From Lachnospiraceae bacterium (GTDB taxonomy: Bacteria; Bacillota; Clostridia; Lachnospirales; Lachnospiraceae), in contig CAJTGD010000015.1 of assembly GCA_910575475.1 (NCBI GenBank), positions 1-64,000 of the forward strand: DNA of 64,000 bases, in the 5' to 3' direction. Shown piece by piece: positions 18,826 through 28,732 of this stretch. Every line of letters starts with the position of its first letter. Position 1 is the stretch's first letter. Both the position numbers and the translations under genes were made by a program. The notes under the pieces are model-generated. The model was not told the origin of the DNA. It saw nothing but the letters and a program-made list of their open reading frames with translations, and ran no database searches.

Positions 18826-18901
18826 TTTTTCCTCCTGAATACTTTTTATTCTACAACAACCCTGGCCCTATCGATATTCCTCCAGATCGTCCATTCCCTG
18901 C

Positions 18902-21325
18902 TCATATCCCATCCTTTGCGTCCTCCTGTCTTACATCCGCGTAAAACCTGCGTTCCCTGCCCTCGATCCACAGATCCTGGCTGATCTCAAACGCGTCCTC
19001 CAGCCGGATATCCTCCGAGGAAGAGCCCGCCTGGACCTTGATCTCTCCCTTCTCGATCTTCCACCGCATGTCCTCATCCAGAAATGCCGTCTGGCTGGGG
19101 CTGACGGTGAATACCACCTTCTTCTTTTCTCCCGGCGCAAGCTCCACCCTTGCAAATCCCTGCAGTTCCTTGACCGGGCGGGTCATTGAGGCTTTCTCAT
19201 CCCGCAGGTATAGCTGCACGACCTCCGTGCCGGATACGTTTCCGGTATTCTGGACAGTCAGGGAAAGCTTCAGGTCTTCCGCCGGATTCACCTGCTTTTT
19301 CTCCAAAACCAGATCCTCATATAAAAATGTGGTATAACTCAGCCCATGTCCGAAAGAATAACGGGGCGTATGGGACATGTCCACATAATCCTGAAATCCG
19401 ATGCTTGCGCCCTGATGCCATGCGGAGCCGTTGGGATGATTGTAGCAGATCGGAATCTGCCCTGCGGACCTTGCCACAGTCAAAGGCAGCTTCCCGGACG
19501 GATTGTCATCTCCTGTCAGCACATTCACCACTGCCTCCGCGCCGAACACCGCCGGGGTCCAGGCTTCCAGGATCGCGTCCAGAAGCTCGTCCGCCGTGTC
19601 GCTGGAGATCGGCCTTCCATCAAAATGCACCCCTATCAGCGGTTTCCCATATTTTTTTGCTTCCCGGATAAACGTGTCCTGACAGGCCGGAAGGTTGATA
19701 TCTGCCGCATCCACGCCTTCCCCCATGGTCGCCACGGAGCCGGAACCATTTTTTCCGCCCAGGGTGAGAATCACCGCGTCCGCCTCCCTGACCAGCGCAA
19801 GCGCTTCCTCGAAGCCTGACGTATCCGCCCCTGCCTTGGGATATCCTGCCGCATAGAGGATCTTTGTTTCCGGCAGCTTTGCCTTTAATACTTCCACCAG
19901 ATTCCTGCACTGCGGATGTAAATTTTTCAGCACTTCATGAAATTCGTCCGTCTCATCGACCTGTACATTGGTCCCCGGCACCCGTTCCATCTGGATGCCC
20001 GCGGTATCTCCTCCCGCACCTACTCCCGCCATGGAATTTGCCGCCGCATGGACCGCCTCTACCATCGACAGATGGGTATATCCTCCAAAATAATAGCGCG
20101 CGTTTCCGGCATGGGGCCCGATGACCGCAATCGTCTTTTCTTCTCCGGTCAGAGGCAGCGCCCCGTTGTTTTTCAAAAGGACCATGGACTCCTGCGCCGC
20201 CTGTCTTGAGACTTCATCATCCCCGTCATGATGTACGGTCTTCTTCAATTCTTCCCCTGTCAGGGCATAAGGATTCTCAAAAAGCCCCATACGGAATTTC
20301 GCTTCCAGAACCCGCAGCACCGCCCGGTCCAACACCGCCGTGTCTTCCTTCCCTTCCTCAAAATATTCCTTCATTTCCCCGCTGTAGCAGACAGGCATCG
20401 GAAGCTCTACATCCATTCCGGCCTTCATGCAGCGCAGTCCGGCCTCCCCTTTCGACTCGCCGACATGCTGCACCTGATGTACATTTTCCACCGCGCTGTA
20501 ATCCGAAACCACCACGCCGTCAAATCCCATTTCCGTCCGAAGCAGTCCTGTCAGATACTGCTTTGACGCATGGATCGGCAGCCCGCCGATGGAACAGTAG
20601 CAGGGCATGACTCCCCGCAGGCGCGCGTCCCGGATGGCCGCCTGGAACGGTTTTCCATAGATTTCGGACAATAGACGGTCTCCCGCGTCTACATTCGCCC
20701 CGTGGATCCCTCCCTGGGAATTGTGGAATCCCAGAAAATGCTTTGCCACCGACTCCGGATGACGGCCCGCCGTCTCCGTATTCTGGATCCCTTTTGTAAA
20801 TGCGGTCCCCAGCGCCGCGGCCAGCGCGGGGTCTTCCCCATAAGGCTCTGACTGGCGCCCCATCCTGGAATCTCTGGAAATGTCCAGTACCGGCGCGAGA
20901 ACCTGCGTAATACCAAAAGCCGCCTCCTGCCTGGATACGATCTCCCCGATCCGCTGTTCTAATTCCGGATCAAAGGCGGAACCGCGGTTCACCCCGGAAG
21001 GAAACGCAGTCATATCCTGGATGAACGCCCCGCACAGGCCTTCCATGTGAAATACCGCCGGGATGTGGTGCTCGCTGCTTTCCATGATAAGCTCCTGCAG
21101 CGTCCTCTGCCACTGCGCCGCCTCTTCCATGGACTCACAGTTTCTGAATTCCAGGGTACTCACCTGGCCGATCCCATGCCGTAAAAACCTCTTCATTTCC
21201 TCTTCTCTTCCCGGAACGGCAAATACTCCCGCCACCTGCGCAATTTTCTCATCCAGGGTCATCTGGCTTAACAGATCAGCCGCCCGCTCCTTTGCCGGTA
21301 AATTTTTGTCCAAATACTTTTCCAT
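18902..21325 (-). CDS. GH3 glycosidase (beta-glucosidase/xylosidase-like)
   Basis: An 807-residue cytoplasmic GH3 enzyme; ATG 21325 has AAGGAGATT upstream. It has a TIM barrel with FHMEGLCGAF, the KHFLGFHNSQGG substrate loop and the nucleophile aspartate in GVVVSDYSAVE (Asp275). It continues with an alpha/beta sandwich (LTLGGKNGSGSVATMGEG) and a fibronectin-like domain (SLTVQNTGNVSGTEVVQLYL). Unlike the GH3 downstream it ends shortly after the fibronectin-like domain, with no helical tail. It starts 16 bases after the GH43 gene stop, so the two are in one operon. The barrel motifs resemble bacterial xylosidase/glucosidase members; the sugar cannot be fixed. Confidence 0.92.
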   Translation of the reverse strand: MEKYLDKNLPAKERAADLLSQMTLDEKIAQVAGVFAVPGREEEMKRFLRHGIGQVSTLEFRNCESMEEAAQWQRTLQELIMESSEHHIPAVFHMEGLCGAFIQDMTAFPSGVNRGSAFDPELEQRIGEIVSRQEAAFGITQVLAPVLDISRDSRMGRQSEPYGEDPALAAALGTAFTKGIQNTETAGRHPESVAKHFLGFHNSQGGIHGANVDAGDRLLSEIYGKPFQAAIRDARLRGVMPCYCSIGGLPIHASKQYLTGLLRTEMGFDGVVVSDYSAVENVHQVQHVGESKGEAGLRCMKAGMDVELPMPVCYSGEMKEYFEEGKEDTAVLDRAVLRVLEAKFRMGLFENPYALTGEELKKTVHHDGDDEVSRQAAQESMVLLKNNGALPLTGEEKTIAVIGPHAGNARYYFGGYTHLSMVEAVHAAANSMAGVGAGGDTAGIQMERVPGTNVQVDETDEFHEVLKNLHPQCRNLVEVLKAKLPETKILYAAGYPKAGADTSGFEEALALVREADAVILTLGGKNGSGSVATMGEGVDAADINLPACQDTFIREAKKYGKPLIGVHFDGRPISSDTADELLDAILEAWTPAVFGAEAVVNVLTGDDNPSGKLPLTVARSAGQIPICYNHPNGSAWHQGASIGFQDYVDMSHTPRYSFGHGLSYTTFLYEDLVLEKKQVNPAEDLKLSLTVQNTGNVSGTEVVQLYLRDEKASMTRPVKELQGFARVELAPGEKKKVVFTVSPSQTAFLDEDMRWKIEKGEIKVQAGSSSEDIRLEDAFEISQDLWIEGRERRFYADVRQEDAKDGI

Positions 21326-21341
21326 TGGAATCTCCTTCTTT

Positions 21342-22415
21342 CTATTTAAAATCTTCCATCTTCCATTCATCCATCCATTCTATAAAAACTGTTTCTCCGT
21401 CAAATTTTAGCGGAAGCCATACATAATCCGCAATAGCCGTATTTTGTTCATTATCCCGGAACCATTGTCCCTCCATATTTTCTGTCCGCAGTATTTCCTC
21501 CAGGCTCTTTCTTTTTTCCTCCTCCGGATGAAAAAGCAGCTCATATCCCTTTTTATAATCTTCATAGTTTAAATCCGTATATTCCGGGAGCCAGCGATCC
21601 GCACAGGCTATATACAGATCTTTTTTTCCATGCACTTTGAATACAGAAGAAATCTGTGAATGAAAAGAGGTATTAGAGGGATCATTTCTATGCGGATTTC
21701 CCTGCACCTGATATGGACCGTGCCAGGTCTCTGCCACCGCGGCCTCTGACGGATTGGGAAGATATCCCGTGGTTCCCGAAGTCAACAGATAATGCCGTCC
21801 CTTCCTCATAAAATGTGAAGTTGCCTCACGCACATAAGGCGGCCCCGGATGTGGAAAATGCGTACTGTAAAACCCAGTCACATCCAGATAATCTTCAGTA
21901 AGATCCGCGCAGATCGTCTCGCTGTGGACACGTTCGAAATAATAATAAGCCTTGCCGTCCGGCGCTACAGCCAGATCAAAGTCCCCGGCATTCATTCCAA
22001 GTGGTCTCAGTCCTTCCCTGACCTTTGTATAAGGCCCCAGAATATGGTCGGCTGTCAAAATGGTGACTGTCTGCGTCCCGTCAGGGTGCATGATCTTCAG
22101 CCAGCACACAAACTTTCTGGTTAATTGATTATAAATGATATGAGGACGGTCCATCATGGAATGCGGATGCAGGGAAGATGCCGGATTTTCCTCCGGCGGA
22201 ATGATCAGCCCCTTATCCTCCCAATTATACAGATCCGACGAGCAGTAGCACCGCACTCCCCAGTGCCAGACGCTGTTTTTCCCCGTCGTTTTTTCTTTAT
22301 TTTCTCCATACCAGTAGTACAATCCGTCCAGATACATCACGGAACCGCCGTGTGCCTGGATTCTTTCTCCCTTTGTGTCCAGCCATATCTGTCCCGGACG
22401 TATAGAATCATACAT
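21342..22415 (-). CDS. GH43-family glycosidase (GH43_24-like)
   Basis: A 357-residue protein, first gene of the glycoside hydrolase run. The ATG at 22415 is used with an AAAGGGGTG site; a TTG one codon earlier is also possible. It looks like a five-bladed beta-propeller GH43 enzyme of the exo-beta-1,3-galactanase-like subgroup: IQAHGGSVMYLDGLYYWYGENKE near the start, MMDRPHIIYN and LTSGTTGYLPN further on. The C-terminal tail IADYVWLPLKFDG is shared with the remnant at 11478-11775. There is no signal peptide. Galactosidase activity on arabinogalactan-type chains is the family-based guess. Confidence 0.78.
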   Translation of the reverse strand: MYDSIRPGQIWLDTKGERIQAHGGSVMYLDGLYYWYGENKEKTTGKNSVWHWGVRCYCSSDLYNWEDKGLIIPPEENPASSLHPHSMMDRPHIIYNQLTRKFVCWLKIMHPDGTQTVTILTADHILGPYTKVREGLRPLGMNAGDFDLAVAPDGKAYYYFERVHSETICADLTEDYLDVTGFYSTHFPHPGPPYVREATSHFMRKGRHYLLTSGTTGYLPNPSEAAVAETWHGPYQVQGNPHRNDPSNTSFHSQISSVFKVHGKKDLYIACADRWLPEYTDLNYEDYKKGYELLFHPEEEKRKSLEEILRTENMEGQWFRDNEQNTAIADYVWLPLKFDGETVFIEWMDEWKMEDFK

Positions 22416-22435
22416 CAATCATCACACCCCTTTCC

Positions 22436-22540
22436 AAAATTTTTCCATCTGTGCGGTTGCGTCAGCACGGTTTTTGAGAATGGATGAGCAGGTTGGAGCA
22501 TCTTTAGATGATCCAGCCGTACAGGTGGAAATACACTGCA
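22436..22540. repeat. Inverted-repeat element, copy 3 (MITE-like)
   Basis: The left end TTTTTCCATCTGTGCGGTTG pairs imperfectly with the complement of the right end, whose sequence is CCGTACAGGTGGAAAT. The whole is about 100 bases and lies between the GH43 start and the MATE stop. The left end is nearly identical to the ends of the elements at 43833-43912 and 43957-44055, so this is a dispersed element rather than a chance hairpin. Confidence 0.5.
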
Positions 22541-22616
22541 TTTTATCATCATTCGTTTTATCTGTATATACATAGATTAGCGAATTTGGATATAAATTCG
22601 TCATAAATTCGTCATC

Positions 22617-22653
22617 GTTACAGTTCACGGCCTGACCGGCCGCAAACTGTAAC
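22617..22653 (-). terminator. Hairpin after the MATE gene
   Basis: GTTACAGTT (22617-22625) and AACTGTAAC (22645-22653) form a 9-bp stem with further GGCC pairing inside, right after the MATE stop. No T run follows on the minus strand, so it is a weak or factor-dependent terminator. Two tandem copies of AAATTCGTCAT lie just beyond it (about 22592-22614). Confidence 0.4.
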
Positions 22654-22669
22654 TCGTCCTCTCTTTTTT

Positions 22670-24016
22670 CTATCTCTGGCTGCTGCCGGGCAGTTTTTTG
22701 TTCCATAGGAAACACAGAACCCCTCCGGCCAGAAGGGAGACCATATCCGTAAGCGGAGCCGTATAGATCACGCCGTCTAAGCCAAATAACGCATTCAGCC
22801 CGAAGAGCATGGGCAGATAGATGATTCCTTTATCGAGCAGGGCTACCACCGTTGCATAGGATGCTTTTCCTGTAGACTGCAGAAACGTGGTACAAAGCTG
22901 ATACAGCCCATAAAAGGGTCCCATCAGCATGGAGGCGACGACCATCTTCTCTCCCAGCCTGATCACGTCCTCATGTTCGATAAAGGCCGCTACCAGGCTG
23001 CTCTTTCCAATCAGACAGCCCACAGTCATAAGGCTGCCGACGATCACTGTCAGGATTCCCAGATTCCGGATGATCTGATACATCCTTTTATAGTCTTCCG
23101 CCCCGCAGTTGTAGGAAATCGCAGGCTGCATGCCCATGCACAGCCCCATAGCGATCATGGACACTACCATGGAAACTTTTCCGGCCACCCCGCTTGCCGC
23201 CACGGCAACGGAGCCGTAGCCTGCCAGTATATGATTCATGAACATATGGGAAAAACTCATCATGATCGTGCTGCAGGCCAGCGGAAGCCCCAGCGTCACG
23301 ATCGGCAGGACCACCTCTTTTTTCAGTGACAGATCTCGGATATCCAGAGAAAATATTTTCTGCTTTTTTATGACATACCAGAGCAGATACAGGAAGCTGA
23401 CCATATTTCCGATGATTGTCGCGGCCGCGGCCCCGGCAACTCCCATACGGAATCCCAGGATCAGGATCGGATCCAGAATGATATTTACGATAGTCCCCAG
23501 ACCGTTGGAGATCATGGACTGCTTTGCGGAGCCATCCCCGCGGATCAGGTTATTGAAGACATTTCCGAACAAAATAATCGGTCCGCCGAAAGCCAGAATC
23601 CTCAGATACGTACGGGTATACCCCAGTGTATCCTCATTTGCCCCGATCGCGCTGCTGATGCCGGTCAGGTTCATGAGGACCGCCGCGGAAAAGATCAGTC
23701 CGATCACCAATGAACCGTAACAGCACAGACTGGTACATGCCTTGATCCTGTCATATTCCTTTTTTCCCAGAGACAGAGAGACCACGGTGCAGCCCCCGCT
23801 TCCCAAAAGTGTGCCGAGCCCCGATAAAATGCTGAACACCGGCGCACATAAAGAGACTGCCGCAATCTTACATGGATCCCCTGTTTTTCCTATAAAATAG
23901 GTATCTGCCATGTTGTAAATGACCATCACCAGCATGATCACAATTGTGGGAATACAAAGGTTCACTGCCAACTGCAGAAAAGAACCTTGTTTCAGTATCT
24001 GTTCATTTTTTTCCAT
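22670..24016 (-). CDS. MATE-family efflux transporter
   Basis: About 448 residues with twelve hydrophobic helices, a cation-coupled multidrug exporter of the inner membrane. The ATG at 24016 is preferred because GGAGG (inside an earlier ATG codon at 24031) sits eight bases upstream. Family features include NMADTYFIGKTGD near the first helices, a glycine-rich LGSGGCTVVSLSLGKKE block and the FNNLIRGDGSAKQSM region. It is divergent from the TetR gene 125 bases away, which is the probable regulator. Confidence 0.9.
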   Translation of the reverse strand: MEKNEQILKQGSFLQLAVNLCIPTIVIMLVMVIYNMADTYFIGKTGDPCKIAAVSLCAPVFSILSGLGTLLGSGGCTVVSLSLGKKEYDRIKACTSLCCYGSLVIGLIFSAAVLMNLTGISSAIGANEDTLGYTRTYLRILAFGGPIILFGNVFNNLIRGDGSAKQSMISNGLGTIVNIILDPILILGFRMGVAGAAAATIIGNMVSFLYLLWYVIKKQKIFSLDIRDLSLKKEVVLPIVTLGLPLACSTIMMSFSHMFMNHILAGYGSVAVAASGVAGKVSMVVSMIAMGLCMGMQPAISYNCGAEDYKRMYQIIRNLGILTVIVGSLMTVGCLIGKSSLVAAFIEHEDVIRLGEKMVVASMLMGPFYGLYQLCTTFLQSTGKASYATVVALLDKGIIYLPMLFGLNALFGLDGVIYTAPLTDMVSLLAGGVLCFLWNKKLPGSSQR

Positions 24017-24141
24017 CTCTTTTTCCTCCATGATAGTGTTTGATGATTTTATTTCGATATATCTATTGTAAATAGGACATCACTGTTGTACAATCATCAA
24101 TATAACATCATGTGTCGTGTTAATAGGATTTGGAGAGATTT

Positions 24142-24714
24142 ATGAATTCAAAGAACAATCTGCGTTTCCAACAGACGGAACGGAAAATTCGGGATATTTT
24201 TTTAGAATTGTTAAAAAAGAAAGAATTGTCAAAGATCACAGTCAGGGAAATCTGCTGTCTGGCGAATATCAACCGCACGACGTTTTATCTCCACCATGAG
24301 GATATTTACGGATTAATGCAGTGTATCGAATCGGATATGTATCATTATTTCAATGCGATTTTTACCTCCCCCGGAAAAAAATATTGTCTCCGGGAACGTT
24401 TTCTGCAATTATTTTCTTTTATTAAAGAACATCAGGATTTTTACCGGGTATTTCTGTCCAGCCAGTATCGACCCAGTATTTTTGACTATGCGGTGTTATC
24501 CGTATCCGATATCCGGCTTCAGGAATTCATGCGTCAGTCTGAGATCAATCGTATTTCAGAATATGAATACTGCCAGACATTTTTCCTTGCCGGGCTGACT
24601 GCTTTCATACAAAAATGGCTGAACGGCGGCTGCCTGGAATCAGAAGAAGAACTTCTTCATCTTCTGACCCGGCAGTTTGCGTTCAGCCAACAGCTTCTGG
24701 CACGTTTTTATTGA
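24142..24714 (+). CDS. TetR-family transcriptional regulator
   Basis: A 190-residue regulator; ATG 24142 follows TTTGGAGAG. The N-terminal 60 residues form the TetR HTH (ITVREICCLANINRTTFYLHHEDI). The C-terminal part resembles the TetR_C33-type domain of low-GC Gram-positive regulators, ending in an FFLAGLTAFIQKWLNGG segment that these proteins often carry. It is divergently transcribed from the MATE exporter, so it is likely its repressor, acting in the shared 125-base spacer. Confidence 0.88.
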   Translation: MNSKNNLRFQQTERKIRDIFLELLKKKELSKITVREICCLANINRTTFYLHHEDIYGLMQCIESDMYHYFNAIFTSPGKKYCLRERFLQLFSFIKEHQDFYRVFLSSQYRPSIFDYAVLSVSDIRLQEFMRQSEINRISEYEYCQTFFLAGLTAFIQKWLNGGCLESEEELLHLLTRQFAFSQQLLARFY

Positions 24715-24884
24715 ATATTTTGCACGAGGATATCATTCCAAAAATTTATCCGCACATCTGACACCATCTCCATTCCAATCAAAGAAAATAACCGTCCCTG
24801 CCGCCGGGCTGCAGCTCTCCGCTCATGAGCATGGCTTTGATCTGCGACATCACATTATGGTCCGAAAGCGAAGCAGTCGAGGCC

Positions 24885-25150
24885 AAAAAGAAAATATTTA
24901 GGGACGGAAGATCCAGAGGCAGGTGAGTTGATCCCATCGTCGGACTGCCCTTTCCCTTATGAATACAACAAACGCGCCGATCAATAAGGCTGCGCTCCTG
25001 TTGTCAGGGATAACCGAGGGGGAAGTATGCCCAAGCGTGGGATATATTGCAAAACTTATGAAACTGGCGGCGGGAAAGCTTGATCTGTTTCTGTCGGATC
25101 TGTTTCAGGCTTTGCTTACAAGGACACCATTTCATCAGGGCACTTCACCT
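24885..25150 (+). pseudogene. Transposase fragment (IS66-like, plus strand)
   Basis: Short stretches read as transposase in broken frames. One resembles a DPIVGLPFPYEYNKRADQ segment; another reads GEVCPSVGYIAKLMKLAAGK followed by a helix and LLTRTPFH, after which a DDE-type enzyme would continue with a WDDT motif. The protein is cut there, where the minus-strand transposase relic begins. No complete frame or element ends are visible. The family call is tentative. The bases 24715-24884 hold nothing else that I recognise. Confidence 0.45.
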
Positions 25151-26237
25151 TGAACAACTTGTATATATCATTCATTTTCTTAACCGCAACACTTGGAACT
25201 ATGGCATCATCATATACGATACCTTGTTGGTGTCTGCGTTCTTCAAACATGGCAGAGGATGTGAATGAGGTATCAGCAAGTTTCTCCTGGAGGAGTATCA
25301 GTATGACCGTTGCTATGCTTGTCAGACATTTTTTCACATAGGTGTCTTTTCTGCCGCTCGCGCATCGTCAGGTCAAAGCCAAGGTAAGCATGTGCCCTCC
25401 TGTCGCAGTTCTGCCCGATCCTGTATTCGGTGCGTTTTATGTAGTAGAACCTTCCGTTGTAGGTCACGAAATTTTCCCGGCACTCCAACGACCAGCGGTG
25501 CTCTTTCAGTGCTTTGGTGAACCCCTTGTTTTGCTGCACCACGTAGATCAGTCGGATCTCCTCGCTGACCGTGCCGTTGTGGTTGCTTATAGCCGTGATT
25601 GGCATATGTGCGCTGTTTGGCAGGCCGGTGCTGTCAATCAGGATACCGTCGCTGCCACAGTCAATCCCGTCGCTTCCCGCAGTGAGATCTACCGCCCCGG
25701 GCTTGCAGACTTTTTCCCGCACCCTGGAACGGTTCCTGACAAAGGCATAATAGGCTGCAAAGAAAGCCCTTTTGGATTCCTCTGTCCCGATTTCCGCAAG
25801 GGCCTCGCTAATCCTCTGGGATGAGACGGCGGCATTCGGGAACAGGTTCTTTGTATAGTTGAGTTCGTGCCAATCGGCGGCATGGGAATTCGCCTGCTGG
25901 CTGAGCAGGTAATAAAAAATGATGGTGCGCAGGGTGTCCGGATTCCCGTATCCGACAGCATCAATCACAGGATAGAATCCGGTCTTCTTGAGGAATTCGT
26001 CAAGGAAGAAGCTGTTCCCGAATTCGATGCATAGCCGGGAACGCTTTTTCCCGTTCACATGGATGTATTTTCCTTTCTTTTGGGAGGCTCAGTGAAATCT
26101 GGGGAGACCGTCCCGTAGGTTCCAGTGGCAAGGTCGAAGATGAACCCGCCGCACTCGCTGTTTCTATAGATGCCCTTTTCCTTGTCAAGTACTCTACTGA
26201 TAGCGCTGTACGATATGTACATATCTGTTTTCCTCAT
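25116..26237 (-). pseudogene. Ruined IS1634/IS4-type transposase
   Basis: Three minus-strand pieces belong to one DDE transposase. The start (26237 to about 26058) reads YISYSAISRVLDKEKGIYRN and GTYGTVSPDFTEPPKR. The middle (26058-25273) has CIEFGNSFFLDEFL and DSTGLPNSAHMPITAISNHN, the catalytic aspartate block. The end (25337-25116) reads VILILLQEKLADTSF and KKMNDIYKLFKVKCP. Frameshifts separate the pieces. Inside the middle part, the jump from IYVVQQNKG to FTKALKEHRW seems to lack about 100 residues expected in the family. The full length should be about 1.7 kb; only 1.1 kb remains. Not functional. Confidence 0.75.
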
Positions 26238-26405
26238 GTAGTCTAAAATAAAAATATCTTTGACTACACTATATCATATGTAAGGGGAATAAGTTTATTG
26301 GATTTATGCGGTTTTTAACACCCTTCTTTTTATGGCAGGGCGCTTAAAAATTGGTATTAACCGACAGCCCCTTTTTGTAAAATCGTTATTATAAACGGCT
26401 GTGTA

Positions 26406-28709
26406 CTAACATGAAAACATCTGGTCGATCACCGTATCCACATCCAGCGTTCCGTAATGATCCAGGAACCAATGCATGGTTGCCAGGTTCTGTCCATTGA
26501 TCAGCCCATTGCAGGTATCATTATCGTCTCCCTTCAGCTTTGCCACGGCTCCTGAAAATTCCGGATTTTCAGAATCTGAGAGCCAGAGCGAATTCATATA
26601 TCCTTCACACTGCACCCCGGCCATCTTGTATCCATACATATCCCTATAGGTAGAGGTTCCGTGCTGCATCCCCAGATACACGATCTTCGCAAGCTTTGCA
26701 AGGTATGGATTTTTACAATACTGTGCAATACGCATCACGTCCGGCACAAATTCAATGAATTCCGTATCCACATAGCTTCCTGCCGGAATCACGTCGCAGC
26801 CTGCCCAGCCTGTCGTCTTAAATCCATGATCCCCCAGCACTGTTCCTTTGTTGTAGGGAACATCCCACAAAAAGGTCCATGTAGACAGTACTTCCGCCGC
26901 TTTTTCCGCTGCTCTGAGATATTTCTGTTCCCGGCAGATCTCATATGTAAATAACAGAGAACGCATGGCAAACATCACACCGACCGCGTCAATCTTAACC
27001 GATTTTTTATGTGTCGTATCATTCAGTCCTCCGATATATTTGATATCCTTCACATAATACCGGCAGATAAAATCTGCGGCTTTGATACAGGAGTTCAGAT
27101 ATTTTTCATCCTTCGTCTCCAGATAGACCTTTGTCATCACCTCGATTGGAAAGATCACGCCGGATCCCCGCTCGATGCGGTTGCATCCGAACCACATCTC
27201 CGGTTCCCTGATCGGCTCTCCTGACATCGTATATGCCCGGTTCCAGGAACCGTCCTCATTCTGGATTTCCGTAAACTTATCGCAGAATCTGATCACAGCC
27301 TGCTTCCAGTCCTCGTGAATACAGCCGTTCTTTTTTTCCGTCTCGTAGCACAGCCACAAATAATACATGGATTCGATCATCGTCCTGGTATAATTGCCCT
27401 TGTGCTTTTTCAGTTCTTCCGCTACCGGCAGGATGCTCTCTACGACCTGGACGCCCAGATATTTCTCCAGTTCGTTTCTATCCTGGCTGTACTGGAACGG
27501 AAACAGCACCCCGGTCCACCAGAAAATATAGTCTTCTTTATCGACATCATACAGCCCATATGGAATGCCTGATCCATGGATACATTTTTTCATAAAAAAT
27601 TCCAGTGTCTTCACGGCTCTGCGCCTGTATTCCCCATCCTTTAAATCCTCCGCCGCCCGCAGCATGACATACGCCAGCATCTGCTGCTGCCCGGAAAAGC
27701 CATATTCCAGTATATTTTGTTTTCCATAAGATTTTCTTGGGGAAAAATGCACAAAATATCCGGCCGGTTCATTTTCTTTTTCCGGGAACTCGCGGTAGCT
27801 GTTGTGCGTCATCTCTCTTCTGCATTCCATCGACTCTTCCATCGTAAACGGAGCTGCCGCGTCCTCCTGCAAAATCCGGTCCATCTGCAGTTTTGAGACC
27901 TGCCATCCCGCCTCTGTGAGATCCTCTGCCTGGCCGAACGCAAGAATATAGGAAATCTCAAAGCGGTCGCCCTGCTCCATCTTCCGATAGCCTGCCCAGC
28001 CGGACCCGTCCACGTTCAGGCAAAAACTGTTTCTCTCACAAAACGGAAAATCACATCGAAGAATGACCTCGTTCATTTTATAGCTGGAAGGGGAAAAGCC
28101 CAGAGATCCGATCTCCGTATCCAACAGGAAATGCCGCTCTTTGATCTGCTCTCTCGTAATCGTTTCATCTGCCGAGGGCACGTCCGCCCGGATGAGCGCG
28201 GTATATTGCCCCGATCCGGAACACCACACGGTCTCTAACAGGCCTGGGTTCCGATCATCCTTATAGTCCTGCTCAAAGGTGCCCAGATAATCGTCCATCC
28301 CATCCTCGTCGGTATCATTTTTATTGTAAAATGCTCCTGGAAACAGGATCTGATAATCGTCAAATGACTTTGCCTCCGCGTCTTCCATACGAAATTCGCT
28401 TGTAACGCGGATTCCTTTTTTCTCTGCGGATTTTACGCACTCGACTCTCCGATCCAGCCTGATCTGGCCGTCCCCGGCCGGATACCATGTATCCGTCAGA
28501 CACAGTTCATATTCTGCATTGACCCTGATTGCCGCTCCTGCCAGATATCTTCCCTGCTCTTCTTTCACATGATCGTATCTGGTTCTGATATTTTTTCCGC
28601 CAAGGATCTGTACCCGGGCCGGAAAGTCCAGCTGTATCCGGGTGCTGTTGTTTTTATTTTCCATTTTGACATAATGATGTCCATAAATTTGAGGAAATGT
28701 AATTTTCAT
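26406..28709 (-). CDS. Putative six-hairpin glycosidase, family not recognised
   Basis: A 767-residue cytoplasmic protein with AGGAG before ATG. Residues 1-260 look like a beta-sandwich domain containing NDTDEDGMDDYLG, an EF-hand/dockerin-like calcium loop (D-x-D-x-D-G-x-D-D). Residues about 290-760 are helix-rich with repeating W/Y/D motifs (YIFWWTGVLFPFQYS, NEDGSWNRAYTM, WAGCDVIPAGSY, GDDNDTCNGL), as in (alpha/alpha)6 barrel glycosidases or lyases. Its catalytic acids cannot be assigned. It is the last gene of an ABC sugar importer operon (23-base gap after the second permease), so it probably cuts the imported sugar. A decayed paralogue lies at 32078-33824, on the other side of the importer genes. 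Confidence 0.6.
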   Translation of the reverse strand: MKITFPQIYGHHYVKMENKNNSTRIQLDFPARVQILGGKNIRTRYDHVKEEQGRYLAGAAIRVNAEYELCLTDTWYPAGDGQIRLDRRVECVKSAEKKGIRVTSEFRMEDAEAKSFDDYQILFPGAFYNKNDTDEDGMDDYLGTFEQDYKDDRNPGLLETVWCSGSGQYTALIRADVPSADETITREQIKERHFLLDTEIGSLGFSPSSYKMNEVILRCDFPFCERNSFCLNVDGSGWAGYRKMEQGDRFEISYILAFGQAEDLTEAGWQVSKLQMDRILQEDAAAPFTMEESMECRREMTHNSYREFPEKENEPAGYFVHFSPRKSYGKQNILEYGFSGQQQMLAYVMLRAAEDLKDGEYRRRAVKTLEFFMKKCIHGSGIPYGLYDVDKEDYIFWWTGVLFPFQYSQDRNELEKYLGVQVVESILPVAEELKKHKGNYTRTMIESMYYLWLCYETEKKNGCIHEDWKQAVIRFCDKFTEIQNEDGSWNRAYTMSGEPIREPEMWFGCNRIERGSGVIFPIEVMTKVYLETKDEKYLNSCIKAADFICRYYVKDIKYIGGLNDTTHKKSVKIDAVGVMFAMRSLLFTYEICREQKYLRAAEKAAEVLSTWTFLWDVPYNKGTVLGDHGFKTTGWAGCDVIPAGSYVDTEFIEFVPDVMRIAQYCKNPYLAKLAKIVYLGMQHGTSTYRDMYGYKMAGVQCEGYMNSLWLSDSENPEFSGAVAKLKGDDNDTCNGLINGQNLATMHWFLDHYGTLDVDTVIDQMFSC

Positions 28710-28732
28710 GTTCTCCTGCTCCTAAATCAATC

